Source: Lonepinella koalarum
GTDB lineage: Bacteria > Pseudomonadota > Gammaproteobacteria > Enterobacterales > Pasteurellaceae
DNA: 64,000 bases
Reading direction: 5' to 3'
Assembly (NCBI RefSeq): GCF_004565475.1
Contig: NZ_SRHX01000004.1
Location: 124,001-188,000 of the forward strand
The notes beneath the pieces are model-generated. The model saw nothing but the letters and a program-made list of their open reading frames with translations, was not told where the DNA came from and did not search any database. A program made the translations under genes and the position numbers. Position 1 is the stretch's first letter; each line of letters opens with the position of its first letter. This document shows positions 18,559 to 27,918 of this stretch, piece after piece.

Positions 18559-19938
18559 ATGTTAAAAATTTTCAATACCCTAACCAGAGAAAAAGAACCT
18601 TTTAAACCGATCAATCCGAATCAAATTGGAATGTATGTTTGTGGCGTAACAGTTTACGATCTCTGTCATTTTGGTCACGGTCGGACTTTTGTCTCTTTTG
18701 ATGTCATTGTACGTTATTTACGTTATCTCGGTTATAACTTACGTTATGTACGTAATATTACTGACGTGGACGATAAAATAATTAAGCGTGCTTTAGAAAA
18801 TAACGAAAGCTGCGATCAATTAGTCGATCGTATGATTAAACAAATGCACCAAGATTTTGATGCTTTAAATATTCTGCGTCCAGATGTAGAACCTCGTGCC
18901 ACGCAACATATCCATGAAATTATTGAGATGGTACAACGTTTGATGGCTCGCAAACATGCTTATGTTGCGGAAGATGGCGATGTGATGTTTGATGTAGAAA
19001 GTTATCAAGATTACGGTCGTTTATCTCGCCAAAATTTGGAACAATTACAGGCAGGTGCAAGGGTTGAAATTAAATCCGTGAAACGCAATCCGATGGATTT
19101 TGTATTATGGAAAATGTCCAAACCAAACGAACCGAGTTGGGATAGTCCATGGGGTAAAGGCCGCCCCGGCTGGCATATTGAATGTTCTGCAATGAACAGT
19201 AAAGAATTAGGTCATCATTTTGATATTCACGGTGGTGGTTCTGATTTAATGTTTCCACATCACGAAAACGAAATTGCACAATCCTGCTGTGCGCATGATG
19301 GCGATTATGTTAACTACTGGTTACATACTGGCATGTTAACGATCAATGAAGAAAAAATGTCGAAATCTCTCAATAATTTCTTCACCATTCGAGATATTTT
19401 AAGCAAATACGACAGCGAAAGTGTACGTTATTTCTTCTTAACCGCACAATATCGTAGCCTATTAGATTATAGCGAAGAAAATATCAGCTTGGCTCGTAAA
19501 GCGTTGGAACGTCTTTATACGGCATTGCGTGGTTGTGATGCTAATATTGAGATTGATGCGGAAGATCAATATGTCGCCACATTCAAACAAGCCATGAATG
19601 ACGATTTTAATACCCCAGGGGCATTAGCGGTATTATTTGAGATTGCTCGTGAAATCAATAGATTAAAAACCGAAGATAGCACTAAAGCGAATCAACTTGC
19701 CGCTCGTTTGAAACAACTCGCAGGCATATTAGGACTATTACAACAAGATGCTGAAGCCTTTTTACAAGGTGATAACGCTGACGATGAAGTGGCAAAAATC
19801 GAAGCCTTAATCAAACAACGTAATGATGCTCGTGCCGTAAAAGATTGGACAACCGCAGATGACGCTCGAAATCAATTAACTGCGATGGGAGTTGTACTGG
19901 AAGACAGTGCCAGTGGTACAACGTGGCGAAAAGCATAA
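18559..19938 (+). CDS. cysS: cysteinyl-tRNA synthetase
   Basis: A 459-residue class I synthetase that charges tRNA-Cys. Zinc/substrate Cys in [10 protein letters not shown], the HIGH-type motif CHFGHGRT, the zinc site around [14 protein letters not shown] and KMSKS ([11 protein letters not shown]) are visible, followed by the anticodon-binding helical domain. Length is that of E. coli CysS (461). It is divergent from ppiB over 103 bp. Confidence 0.97.
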   Translation: MLKIFNTLTREKEPFKPINPNQIGMYVCGVTVYDLCHFGHGRTFVSFDVIVRYLRYLGYNLRYVRNITDVDDKIIKRALENNESCDQLVDRMIKQMHQDFDALNILRPDVEPRATQHIHEIIEMVQRLMARKHAYVAEDGDVMFDVESYQDYGRLSRQNLEQLQAGARVEIKSVKRNPMDFVLWKMSKPNEPSWDSPWGKGRPGWHIECSAMNSKELGHHFDIHGGGSDLMFPHHENEIAQSCCAHDGDYVNYWLHTGMLTINEEKMSKSLNNFFTIRDILSKYDSESVRYFFLTAQYRSLLDYSEENISLARKALERLYTALRGCDANIEIDAEDQYVATFKQAMNDDFNTPGALAVLFEIAREINRLKTEDSTKANQLAARLKQLAGILGLLQQDAEAFLQGDNADDEVAKIEALIKQRNDARAVKDWTTADDARNQLTAMGVVLEDSASGTTWRKA

Positions 19939-19980
19939 GAACTTATGTTAGCGAACAATGTCAAAATAGAATCTTAACAA

Positions 19981-20020
19981 TATGGTATAAGGAATAGACC
20001 AAAACGGTACTTGTACCATA
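19981..20020. promoter_or_regulatory. palindromes in the cysS-tannase gap
   Basis: TATGGTA (19981-19987) can pair with TACCATA (20014-20020), and the shorter palindrome GGTACTTGTACC (20006-20017) is nested at the right arm. No T tract follows. It could be a weak cysS 3' structure or an operator for the next gene; sequence alone does not decide. Confidence 0.3.
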
Positions 20021-20074
20021 ACACAAAATAACGATAATTGACTTGTTCTATTACATTTTTAGTTGGAGAAAAAA

Positions 20075-21625
20075 ATGAAATTATCAAAAATTAGCACCGC
20101 ACTTTTAGCTGGCGGTTTAGCCACTCAAGTATTTGCTGCCCCCCCGATGAATAAAAATCCTTTAGCAGAGTTACCTTATGCAAACAAAACCGAAAACGGT
20201 TATAGCCTTGAATTTAACGATAAAAATTACAGTACTGCAAGCGCTGAGCTGAACGGAAAAACCATTACTTACCGTGCTTTTGAAAAAATTGTTTATGTCA
20301 GCAATCCTGTTGAAGCTGAATATCAAACCTTAAATTTCTATGTGCCAGAAGACTATTATCAAGGCAAAGAAATCAACGGTTATAACGCCAAAACTGCCCC
20401 AATCTTTTTACCCAATGCCATCGGTGGTTATATGCCTGCGATGGCTGCTGTGGCTAGTCAAGCAGGACATGATGGAAAAACTAATACCATTTTACAAGCC
20501 CTTGAACGTGGTTATGTAGTCGCCAGCGTTGGTGCTCGTGGGCGTACCTTAAAACAAGGCGATACTTATACCGGTAAAGCTCCTGCGGTTATCTTAGATT
20601 TAAAAGCAGCGGTACGTTATTTACATGCAAATGATGACAAAATGGTGGGGGATGCCAACAAAATTATTTCTAATGGTACCAGCGCGGGAGGTGCCATGTC
20701 AGCATTACTTGGTGCCAGTGGTGACAGTGCAGATTACACAAAATTGTTAGACGAAATGGGAGCGGTCAACGCCAGTGATGCAATTTTCGCAGTTTCCGCT
20801 TACTGCCCGATTACTAATCTTGAACATGCAGATGCAGCTTACGAATGGGAATTTAGCGGTTTGCATCATTATAGTCGTATGGATATGAGTCGCTTAAATG
20901 CCAAAACCTTTAACGACCGTTCGATGAAGCAAGCCACGATTGAAGGTGAACTTAGTGCAGATGAAATTAAAATTTCCAATGATTTAAAAGACCAATTCCC
21001 TGAATATTTAAATAATTTGCAGTTAAAAGATGAAAAAGGCAATGCTTTAACTTTAGATAAAAACGGAAACGGTTCTTTCCGTACTTACGTGGAAAATGCG
21101 TTAGTGCTATCGGCTAACCAAACATTAAATGGTTTGAATGCCGATGAGAAAAAAGCCTTTGTAGAAAAATATAAAGGATTAAGCTACGCAAATGGCATCG
21201 TAAGTGCGGTAAATTTAACAGAATTTGTCACCAACAAAGCTCGCATGAAATCACCACCCGCTTTTGATGCTTTAGATTTAAGTTCAGGCGAAAATGACGA
21301 ATTCGGTACCACTACCATTCAAGCTTTACATTTCACCCCGTACAGCCTAAAAAACAGTACCGCAAATGGTGATATAGCAGATGCAGAAAACATTAAATTA
21401 CTCAATGCGATGAATTATACTGATAATAGCAAAGCTGCTCAACACTGGCGTATTCGTGTAGGATCAGAAGATTATGATACTTCTCACGCTATTTCAGCAA
21501 TGTTAGCGGTGAAACTTCAAATGTCAGGTAAAAATGTGGATTATGCTTTACCTTGGGGAGTAGGTCATGCTGGTGATTATGATCTAGATGAATTATTTAA
21601 TTGGGTGGACAAGATTGCTAGATAA
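20075..21625 (+). CDS. secreted subtype-B tannase homologue (alpha/beta-hydrolase)
   Basis: A 516-residue protein with a Sec signal peptide ending near VFA (residue 17-18), so exported. Characterised homologues such as Lactobacillus plantarum tannase cleave galloyl esters to gallate. The match is strong around NGTSAGGAMSALLGASG, FAVSAYCPITNLEHADAAYEW and HWRIRVGSEDYDTSHA. The triad is intact: S203 in GTSAG, D466 and H498 in GHAGDYD, with the same 32-residue Asp-His spacing as in the lactobacillar enzyme. The frame opens 12 bp earlier with a TTG that is really the ribosome site (TTGGAGA); the ATG at 20075 is the start. An uptake-signal core lies inside the signal-peptide coding region, suggesting the gene has been exchanged or retained within the family. 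Substrate may differ from tannins. Confidence 0.8.
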   Translation: MKLSKISTALLAGGLATQVFAAPPMNKNPLAELPYANKTENGYSLEFNDKNYSTASAELNGKTITYRAFEKIVYVSNPVEAEYQTLNFYVPEDYYQGKEINGYNAKTAPIFLPNAIGGYMPAMAAVASQAGHDGKTNTILQALERGYVVASVGARGRTLKQGDTYTGKAPAVILDLKAAVRYLHANDDKMVGDANKIISNGTSAGGAMSALLGASGDSADYTKLLDEMGAVNASDAIFAVSAYCPITNLEHADAAYEWEFSGLHHYSRMDMSRLNAKTFNDRSMKQATIEGELSADEIKISNDLKDQFPEYLNNLQLKDEKGNALTLDKNGNGSFRTYVENALVLSANQTLNGLNADEKKAFVEKYKGLSYANGIVSAVNLTEFVTNKARMKSPPAFDALDLSSGENDEFGTTTIQALHFTPYSLKNSTANGDIADAENIKLLNAMNYTDNSKAAQHWRIRVGSEDYDTSHAISAMLAVKLQMSGKNVDYALPWGVGHAGDYDLDELFNWVDKIAR

Positions 21626-21666
21626 TTTTATCACACAGCCTGCCGTGGGTGGCTACTATTTAAAAA

Positions 21667-21749
21667 CGCTGTTTTACCCATACGACGTAAGGAAAATAGC
21701 GTAAAAGCCATGTAACTCTAGGGTTACACATAGTAACGCTACTCCGTAG
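21667..21749. other. hairpin-rich spacer after the tannase gene
   Basis: Three small hairpins in a row: CGCTGTTTT (21667-21675) with AAAATAGCG (21693-21701), TGTAAC (21711-21716) with GTTACA (21724-21729), and CTAC/GTAG (21739-21749). The function is unclear; it may be a degenerate intergenic repeat. Confidence 0.35.
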
Positions 21750-21760
21750 TTTCAGAAATG

Positions 21761-21794
21761 TGCGGTGAAAACCTATCACAATTTTCGCCGCACT
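21761..21794. terminator. terminator made from an inverted uptake-signal pair
   Basis: GTGCGGTGAAAA (21761-21772) pairs with TTTTCGCCGCAC (21783-21794, one G-T pair) and is followed by TTTTA. It separates the convergent tannase and metY genes. Confidence 0.7.
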
Positions 21795-21809
21795 TTTACT
21801 CCATTGAAA

Positions 21810-23087
21810 TTAAATACTCTCCAACGCCACAGTTAAATCCGCAATCAAATCATTCACATTTTCCAATCCAATGGATAAACGAATTTGATTTGGGGTCACA
21901 CCACAAGCTAACAATTCACTTTCGGTTAATTGACCGTGCGTGGTGGTCGCAGGATGAACCACTAAGGATTTTGCATCGGCGACATTGGCTAAATTTGAGA
22001 AAATTTCTAATTTATCAATCACCTGACGGGCTTCTTTGGCTCCACCTTTGACGTGGAAAGTAAAAATCGACCCTGTACCTTTTGGCAAGTATTTTTGTGC
22101 CAAAGTATAATATGCACTGCTTGGTAAACTTGGATAATTGACTTTTTCCACTTTCGGGTGATGGTTCAAGAAATCCACAATTTTTTGCGTATTCTCAATG
22201 TGGCGTTCCACGCGTAATGACAGGGTTTCCAAACCTTGTAATAATAAAAACGCATTAAATGGCGAAAGGGCTGCCCCTGTATCACGCAATAACTGCACGC
22301 GTACCGCAACAATAAAAGCAGCCGCCCCAATATCTCGAGTATAGCTAATATTATGATAACTCGGATCTTCATCCACAAATTGTGGGAATTTGCCTGATGC
22401 TACCCAATCAAATTTGCCCGAATCCACGATCACGCCACCAATGGTGGTACCATGTCCACCAATAAATTTAGTAGCCGAATGAATGACAATGTCCACACCG
22501 TGTGAGAACACATTAATTAAATAAGGGGTAGCAAACGTATTATCACACAGCAAGGGAATACGATGACGATGTGCAATATCCGCTACTTTTTCAAGGTCTG
22601 GAATATTAATTAACGGATTGCCTAGGGTTTCAATTAAGACCAATTTGGTATTTTCTTGAATCGCATTTTCCACTTCTGTGAGATCTTCTACATTGACAAA
22701 AGTCGTGGTGATGCCATAACGTGGCAAAGTTTCTTTTAATAAATTAAAGGTTCCGCCATAAATGGTACTTGCTGCTACCACATGATCACCAGCATGGGCT
22801 AAAGCTAAAATCGCATAAGTAATCGCTGCCATGCCTGATGCCGTTGCCAACGCCCCAACACCTTTCTCCAGTGCTGCAATACGGTTCTCAAACACTGCCA
22901 CGGTCGGATTAGTAATTCTGGTATAAATATTACCGAGCTTACGCAAAGCAAATAAATCTTCCGCTTCTTGCGCATCATCAAATACGTAAGATGTGGTTTG
23001 ATAAATCGGCACAGCTCGAGATTTACTGCTACTATCCACTTCTTGTCCTGCGTGTAATTGTAGGGTTTCAAAATGAAATTCTGACAT
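21810..23087 (-). CDS. metY: O-acetylhomoserine sulfhydrylase (MetY type)
   Basis: A 425-residue PLP enzyme of the Cys/Met metabolism family, expected to make homocysteine from O-acetylhomoserine and sulfide. The PLP lysine is in HSATKFIGGHGT, the substrate region includes YTRITNPTVAVFE, and the long C-terminal domain with VVHPATTTHGQ distinguishes MetY from the shorter MetB/MetC proteins. The frame is open further upstream, but the start at 23087 has AAAGGA and gives the family N-terminus SEFHFETLQLHAGQE. It would provide direct sulfhydrylation next to the sulfonate-derived sulfur supply. Confidence 0.9.
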   Translation of the reverse strand: MSEFHFETLQLHAGQEVDSSSKSRAVPIYQTTSYVFDDAQEAEDLFALRKLGNIYTRITNPTVAVFENRIAALEKGVGALATASGMAAITYAILALAHAGDHVVAASTIYGGTFNLLKETLPRYGITTTFVNVEDLTEVENAIQENTKLVLIETLGNPLINIPDLEKVADIAHRHRIPLLCDNTFATPYLINVFSHGVDIVIHSATKFIGGHGTTIGGVIVDSGKFDWVASGKFPQFVDEDPSYHNISYTRDIGAAAFIVAVRVQLLRDTGAALSPFNAFLLLQGLETLSLRVERHIENTQKIVDFLNHHPKVEKVNYPSLPSSAYYTLAQKYLPKGTGSIFTFHVKGGAKEARQVIDKLEIFSNLANVADAKSLVVHPATTTHGQLTESELLACGVTPNQIRLSIGLENVNDLIADLTVALESI

Positions 23088-23515
23088 AATTTTTTCCTTT
23101 TTGTGATGATTTATAATGAAATTACAACAGTTTTCATTCCAGTGCAATACAATATACATATAATATTTTCAATTAAGAGAAAACCATTCGTTCTAAAAAA
23201 TCAATAAAAAACACCGCACTTTAAACTATCTTACCTAATAGGTTCCCTAAATGGGGTCCCCGTGTTTGCCGCCTGAAAAGTGGTTAATTTGTAGGAAAAT
23301 GGCGTCTGTTTGAGCGTAGCGAGTTCAGCCATTTTCCGTTAAGCAAATTAACCATTTTTCAGGAAACAAGGCAAAGTCGGGGTGTGCTTTCTTTTTGCTT
23401 ACTTTTTCTTTGCACAAGCAAAGGAAAAGTAGGTCGCCATCGGGCGAAAACCGATTTAAAAAACAAACAAAAACCTGTTATAATCCCCAAAAAAAACAAA
23501 CAGGAAAATAACAAT
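23088..23515. other. 428-bp gap between divergent metY and plsC
   Basis: On the metY side it holds AT-rich promoter-like sequence (ATATTATATG near 23160) and an uptake-signal core at about 23213. The middle and the plsC side are occupied by a compound inverted-repeat element (23258-23447). The frame of plsC runs back into it, but the peptide there (CTSKGKVGRHRAKTD) is not part of the acyltransferase. I see no gene. Confidence 0.6.
23258..23447. repeat. compound inverted-repeat element upstream of plsC
   Basis: Arms 23258-23303 and 23328-23382 form an imperfect stem of about 45-55 bases: GGAAAATGGC/GCCATTTTCC next to a 24-nt apex (23304-23327), then GGTTAATTTG/CAAATTAACC, and CCCCG/CGGGG at the ends. 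A second hairpin follows (23398-23413 with 23418-23433, about 16 bp with wobble pairs) and a small one, TCGCC/GGCGA (23434-23447). The second half resembles a non-coding repeat that I recall near genes in many gammaproteobacteria. There is no transposase and no clear target duplication. Confidence 0.65.
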
Positions 23516-24241
23516 ATGTTAAAACTCGTCCGAATCATTATTGTCGTTCTACTTTGCTTAATTATCTGTATTTGTGGCACTATCTATTCACTTATTCGTT
23601 TCAAAAATCCGAATAATGTTAGTGTAGTAGCACGTTGGTTCGGACGCTTATATCCCCTATTTGGATTAAATGTTGAACACCGTTATCCTGAAAATGTAGA
23701 TCAATTCAATCCTTGTATCTATATTGCAAATCACCAAAATAATTACGATATGGTCACCATTTCTTATATGGTACAACCGCGTACGGTGAGTATCGGCAAA
23801 AAAAGTCTAATCTGGATCCCATTTTTTGGTTTGGTTTACTGGGCCACGGGTAATATTCTGTTAGATCGAGATAACAAAAATAAAGCTCACAGCACCATGG
23901 GACAAGTGGCTCAGCGCATTAATCAAGATAATCTTTCGGTATGGATGTTCCCTGAAGGTACTCGCAGTCGTGGGCGTGGATTATTACCATTCAAAACAGG
24001 GGCATTCCATGCCGCCATTGCGGCTGGTGTGCCAGTGGTGCCGGTGGTTTGTTCTAGCACGCAAAATAAAATTGATCTCAACCGTTGGAATAATGGTAAA
24101 GTCATCTGTGAAATTTTGCCTCCAATTGATAGCCGTCAATTTAACAAAGAAAATGTCCGTGAATTTGCCAACCATTGCCATCAAATTATGCAACATCGCA
24201 TTGCCGAATTAGATGCAGAAATTGCTCAATCATCATTGTAA
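23516..24241 (+). CDS. plsC: 1-acyl-sn-glycerol-3-phosphate acyltransferase
   Basis: A 241-residue inner-membrane enzyme that acylates lysophosphatidic acid to phosphatidic acid. An N-terminal membrane helix (about 5-27) precedes acyltransferase motif I ANHQNNYDMV (the NHxxxxD box), WIPFFG, FPEGTRSRG and the GVPVVPV motif. I set the start at 23516: AGGAAAATAAC precedes it and the protein then matches E. coli PlsC end to end (245 residues). It is followed 9 bp later by ftsP, the same order as in E. coli. Confidence 0.95.
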   Translation: MLKLVRIIIVVLLCLIICICGTIYSLIRFKNPNNVSVVARWFGRLYPLFGLNVEHRYPENVDQFNPCIYIANHQNNYDMVTISYMVQPRTVSIGKKSLIWIPFFGLVYWATGNILLDRDNKNKAHSTMGQVAQRINQDNLSVWMFPEGTRSRGRGLLPFKTGAFHAAIAAGVPVVPVVCSSTQNKIDLNRWNNGKVICEILPPIDSRQFNKENVREFANHCHQIMQHRIAELDAEIAQSSL

Positions 24242-24250
24242 GGTTATTAA

Positions 24251-25654
24251 ATGAATCACTCTCGCCGTCAGTTATTCAAAAAAACCGCTATCGCTACTGC
24301 GTTCGCTACTGTGCCAAATGCCTTATTGGCGGCGACAAATCAACCTTTACAGATTCCGCCATTGCTTGAAACGCGCCGTGGTAAACCTATCTTTTTAGGT
24401 TTTGAAAGTACACAAGTCAGATTATTAGAACATAATTTAATCGAAGTCTGGGGTTTTAACGGGCAATATCTCGGCCCCACAGTGAGAGTTCGCCAAGGTG
24501 ATTTTGTTAAACTCAATTATCGCAATAACCTACCACAATCTGTCGCAATGAATATTCAAGGCTTACAGGTTAATAGTGACTTACTCGGTGGGATCGGACA
24601 TAGTATCAAATCAGGACAAAGTTGGGCCCCTATTGTACCGGTGACGCAAAATGCAGGGCTTTGCTATTATCAATCCTGCTCTCTCGCCAGTTCAGCCTAT
24701 CAAAATTATCGTGGTTTGGTAGGCATGTGGATTGTGGAAGATGATGAAAGTCGTAAATCACAATTACCCAATAAATATGGCGTGAATGATATTCCTTTAA
24801 TTTTACAGGATTTAACTTTGAACAGTGCCGGTTCGCAATTATTTCAACAAAATGAACCGCACTTTATGGGTGAACGTTTATTTGTGAATGGTCAACAATC
24901 TCCTTATTTAAATGTCGCACGGGGTTGGGTACGTTTACGTTTGCTGAATGCGTCCCTTTCTCGCGCCTATGAATTATGCTTTGATGACGAACGTGAGTTC
25001 TTAATTATCGCTCAGGATCAAGGCTTTTTGCCTGAACCGAAAAGCGTTAAATCCGTGATATTTGGCACCGGCGAACGACTTGAAATTTTAGTGGATTTAA
25101 ACGAAGGGGGAAATGTCAGTTTAATCACGGGTAAAAAACGGGACTTACTGGATAAAATCAGTTTATTTTTTAGCAATGATGGTGAGCTAGTGGATAACCA
25201 TATTTTGGAATTACGCCCAGAAGGTTTGCTGGCAGCCTTTACCAATAAACCCAGCTATCAATTTAATCAGGTCGCCACCTTATCCACAGAAATTAGCCAA
25301 GAGCGTCAATTTCAGTTAGACAATATCAACGCGATGATTAACCAAAAACGCTTTGATCCGCGTCGTATTGACATCAATGCCAAACAAGGTACCGTTGAGC
25401 GTTGGAAAATCAGCGTATCTTCCCCAGTTAGTTTTCGAATTCAAGGGGCAAAATTTGTGGTGGAAAGTCGAAATAATACCAAAACACCTGATAATGAGTT
25501 AGTCTGGAAAGATACCTTATGGATTGAAAATCATGCCAGTATTTTAGTGAAATTTGATAATCTTTCCGCTAACACGCATCCGTTTATTTTTGGTTCAGGC
25601 GATTTAATTCAGGCAGATAAAGGGGCTATGGGATTGCTGGTGGTACAGGCTTGA
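24251..25654 (+). CDS. ftsP: cell division protein FtsP (SufI)
   Basis: A 467-residue periplasmic protein with a twin-arginine type signal (SRRQLFKK) and three cupredoxin domains of the multicopper-oxidase fold. The segment [40 protein letters not shown] and QDQGFLPEP follow E. coli SufI. The copper-binding His clusters of true oxidases are absent, as expected for this structural family member, which stabilises the divisome under stress. It forms an operon with plsC. Confidence 0.92.
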   Translation: MNHSRRQLFKKTAIATAFATVPNALLAATNQPLQIPPLLETRRGKPIFLGFESTQVRLLEHNLIEVWGFNGQYLGPTVRVRQGDFVKLNYRNNLPQSVAMNIQGLQVNSDLLGGIGHSIKSGQSWAPIVPVTQNAGLCYYQSCSLASSAYQNYRGLVGMWIVEDDESRKSQLPNKYGVNDIPLILQDLTLNSAGSQLFQQNEPHFMGERLFVNGQQSPYLNVARGWVRLRLLNASLSRAYELCFDDEREFLIIAQDQGFLPEPKSVKSVIFGTGERLEILVDLNEGGNVSLITGKKRDLLDKISLFFSNDGELVDNHILELRPEGLLAAFTNKPSYQFNQVATLSTEISQERQFQLDNINAMINQKRFDPRRIDINAKQGTVERWKISVSSPVSFRIQGAKFVVESRNNTKTPDNELVWKDTLWIENHASILVKFDNLSANTHPFIFGSGDLIQADKGAMGLLVVQA

Positions 25655-25685
25655 TACCCTTTCTATTGTTAATTTTTTGGAATAA

Positions 25686-26672
25686 ATGATGAGAAATAAA
25701 CGTTTACTAATTATACATACTGGTGGCACTATTTCGATGAGTGAAGATGAAAATGGTAAAGTATCCCCCACACCACACAACCCTCTGCTTCACAATCTTG
25801 AGCGTCTCAACCATCCTGCACAATTAAGTCAAGAAAACCTGTTTAATTTACCCTCTCCCCATATCAATTTGAGTCACTGGCTCAAAATTAAGGCACGCGT
25901 TGAACAGGCAATTAATCTAGAAAAGTTTGATGGCGTGGTCATCACGCATGGCACAGATACCCTTGAAGAAACAGCTTATTTTCTAGATCTCGCTTTAACT
26001 CTCCATGTTAACACCCCTGTTACAATTACGGGCGCCCTACGTTCTAGCAACGAATTAGGATCTGATGGCTTACTGAATTTGCAAAATGCAATTGTGGTTG
26101 CACTGTCAGAGCAAAGCCGTGGTAGAGGCGTATTGGTGGCTATGAATGATGAAATTCACCATGCTAAATTCGTCACCAAAACCCACACAACCAATGTCGC
26201 CACCTTTCAAACGCCAACGCTTGGACCTTGCGGTTTAATCACTAAAAGTGGTGTACTTTATTTCCAACACCTCACCGAATATGAACGTTATCCCGTGGAA
26301 CACATTACCAAATCCAATATTCAATTAATTAAAGCTTACGCAGGAATGGACAGTTTCTTACTTGAACAACTTGCACAATATGGTTGTGATGGTGTCGTAA
26401 TTGAAGCCCTTGGTGCGGGCAATTTACCACCTAGTTGTTTAGCTGGAATCGAGGCTCTACAATGCGCCAATATTCCCATCGTTCTTGTCTCTCGCGCTTT
26501 CAATGGCATTACGCAAAATTTATATGATTATCCCGGTGGCGGTAAACAACTCAAACAACAAGGTATTATTTTCACATCAGGACTAAATGGACAAAAAGCG
26601 CGGATTAAATTGCTAGTGTTGCTCAATCAGAAGCAACCATTTTCAACACTGTTGGATTATTTTAATCGTTAA
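25686..26672 (+). CDS. L-asparaginase, cytoplasmic type
   Basis: A 328-residue asparaginase without signal peptide. The two catalytic threonines are visible in HTGGTISMSE near the N-terminus and HGTDTLEETA (about residue 93), and a Lys in the FVTKTHTTNVATF segment is the expected general-base partner. The region TGALRSSNELGSDGLLN resembles Bacillus AnsA more than E. coli AnsA. It should hydrolyse asparagine to aspartate and ammonia. It lies 31 bp after ftsP, possibly as read-through. Confidence 0.85.
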   Translation: MMRNKRLLIIHTGGTISMSEDENGKVSPTPHNPLLHNLERLNHPAQLSQENLFNLPSPHINLSHWLKIKARVEQAINLEKFDGVVITHGTDTLEETAYFLDLALTLHVNTPVTITGALRSSNELGSDGLLNLQNAIVVALSEQSRGRGVLVAMNDEIHHAKFVTKTHTTNVATFQTPTLGPCGLITKSGVLYFQHLTEYERYPVEHITKSNIQLIKAYAGMDSFLLEQLAQYGCDGVVIEALGAGNLPPSCLAGIEALQCANIPIVLVSRAFNGITQNLYDYPGGGKQLKQQGIIFTSGLNGQKARIKLLVLLNQKQPFSTLLDYFNR

Positions 26673-26863
26673 CATTAGCAAAGTTATTGCACTTTTTAAT
26701 GGCAGCACCATAGCGGTATTTTTGTTAAAAAAAATGCGATAAATTTAATTTCAGATACGGGTTATCGGGGCTGTCATCAAAAACCGTCCAAGTATTTGCA
26801 ACTTGCAATCTCCCCCCTAACCGCTAAAATAGCCTCAATTGCAATACACATAAGGGAAAACAT

Positions 26864-27745
26864 ATGGCTTGGGTACAACTTCGCTTAAATAGCACCAGTG
26901 AGAAAGCAGAGAAAATCAGTGATTTTTTAGCAGAAATCGGGGCGGTGTCAGTGACTTTTATGGACAGTCAAGATACACCGATCTTTGAGCCGTTGCCGGG
27001 CGAAACCCGCCTTTGGGGCAATACGGATGTGGTAGCATTGTTTGATGCGGAAACTGAAATGGCGTTAATTTTAACCGCACTTCGTAACAGTAATCTGTTA
27101 TCACCTAATTTTGCTTATAAAATTGAGCAAATTGAAGACAAAGATTGGGAACGAGAATGGATGGATAATTTCCATCCCATGCAATTTGGTCAACGCTTAT
27201 GGATTTGTCCGAGTTGGCGCGAAGTGCCTGATAAAACAGCGGTGAATGTGATGCTTGATCCTGGTTTAGCCTTTGGCACGGGTACCCACCCGACTACGGC
27301 ACTTTGTTTAGAATGGTTGGACGGACTTGATTTAAACGGCAAAACCGTGATTGATTTTGGTTGTGGTTCCGGTATTTTAGCCATTGCGGCGTTAAAATTA
27401 GGAGCAAAAAATGCCATTGGGATTGATATTGATCCGCAAGCTATTTTAGCCAGTCGTAATAATGCAGAACAAAATGGTGTCGCCGATCGTTTGCAATTAT
27501 TCTTATCTGATGACAAACCGATGGATTTGAAAGCCGATGTGGTGGTTGCCAATATTTTAGCCGGTCCATTAAAAGAGCTTTATCCTGTTATTAGCCAATT
27601 GGTGAAACCGCAAGGGGATTTAGGTTTATCCGGTATTTTGGCAACACAAGCTTCCTCTGTTTGTGATGTTTATCAACAAAAATTTGTGCTTGATCCTGTG
27701 ATTGAGCGTGAAGAATGGTGTCGAATTACTGGAAAATTAGCTTAA
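26864..27745 (+). CDS. prmA: ribosomal protein L11 methyltransferase
   Basis: A 293-residue SAM-dependent methyltransferase that trimethylates ribosomal protein L11. The N-terminal L11-recognition domain ([22 protein letters not shown]) is followed by the catalytic domain with motif [19 protein letters not shown] and [22 protein letters not shown] precedes the start. Downstream lies the dusB-fis operon, separated by a promoter-like sequence and a hairpin. Confidence 0.96.
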   Translation: MAWVQLRLNSTSEKAEKISDFLAEIGAVSVTFMDSQDTPIFEPLPGETRLWGNTDVVALFDAETEMALILTALRNSNLLSPNFAYKIEQIEDKDWEREWMDNFHPMQFGQRLWICPSWREVPDKTAVNVMLDPGLAFGTGTHPTTALCLEWLDGLDLNGKTVIDFGCGSGILAIAALKLGAKNAIGIDIDPQAILASRNNAEQNGVADRLQLFLSDDKPMDLKADVVVANILAGPLKELYPVISQLVKPQGDLGLSGILATQASSVCDVYQQKFVLDPVIEREEWCRITGKLA

Positions 27746-27802
27746 TTTCGAAATGTCAACCGAAAAATCATAAATTTTCTGTAAATTGTTTAAAAATTAT
27801 GC

Positions 27803-27831
27803 TTTTCAAATGATGAATTTTTGCGTATTAT
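27803..27831 (+). promoter_or_regulatory. possible dusB-fis promoter
   Basis: TTTTCA (27803-27808) and TATTAT (27826-27831) are spaced by 17 bp. The bases after the -10 are GC-rich (GCCAACC), the discriminator type often seen at growth-rate and stringently controlled promoters such as fis promoters. Confidence 0.45.
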
Positions 27832-27854
27832 AGCCAACCTTGTCGGTTATTAAT

Positions 27855-27886
27855 GCCGAATATTTAATCAATATTCGGCTTAATTT
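27855..27886 (+). terminator. intrinsic terminator in the dusB leader
   Basis: GCCGAATATT (27855-27864) pairs perfectly with AATATTCGGC (27870-27879), followed by TTAATTTTTT. It ends prmA transcripts, but it also lies between the likely dusB promoter and dusB, so it may attenuate the dusB-fis operon. Confidence 0.75.
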
Positions 27887-27918
27887 TTTCTGTATGCGAT
27901 ATAGTTGGAGAATTTAAA

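Noticed and set aside
23384-23515. In-frame upstream extension of plsC (44 codons)
   Set aside because: It runs through the hairpin element, has no ribosome site or family similarity, and the start at 23516 gives a full-length PlsC with a good Shine-Dalgarno.
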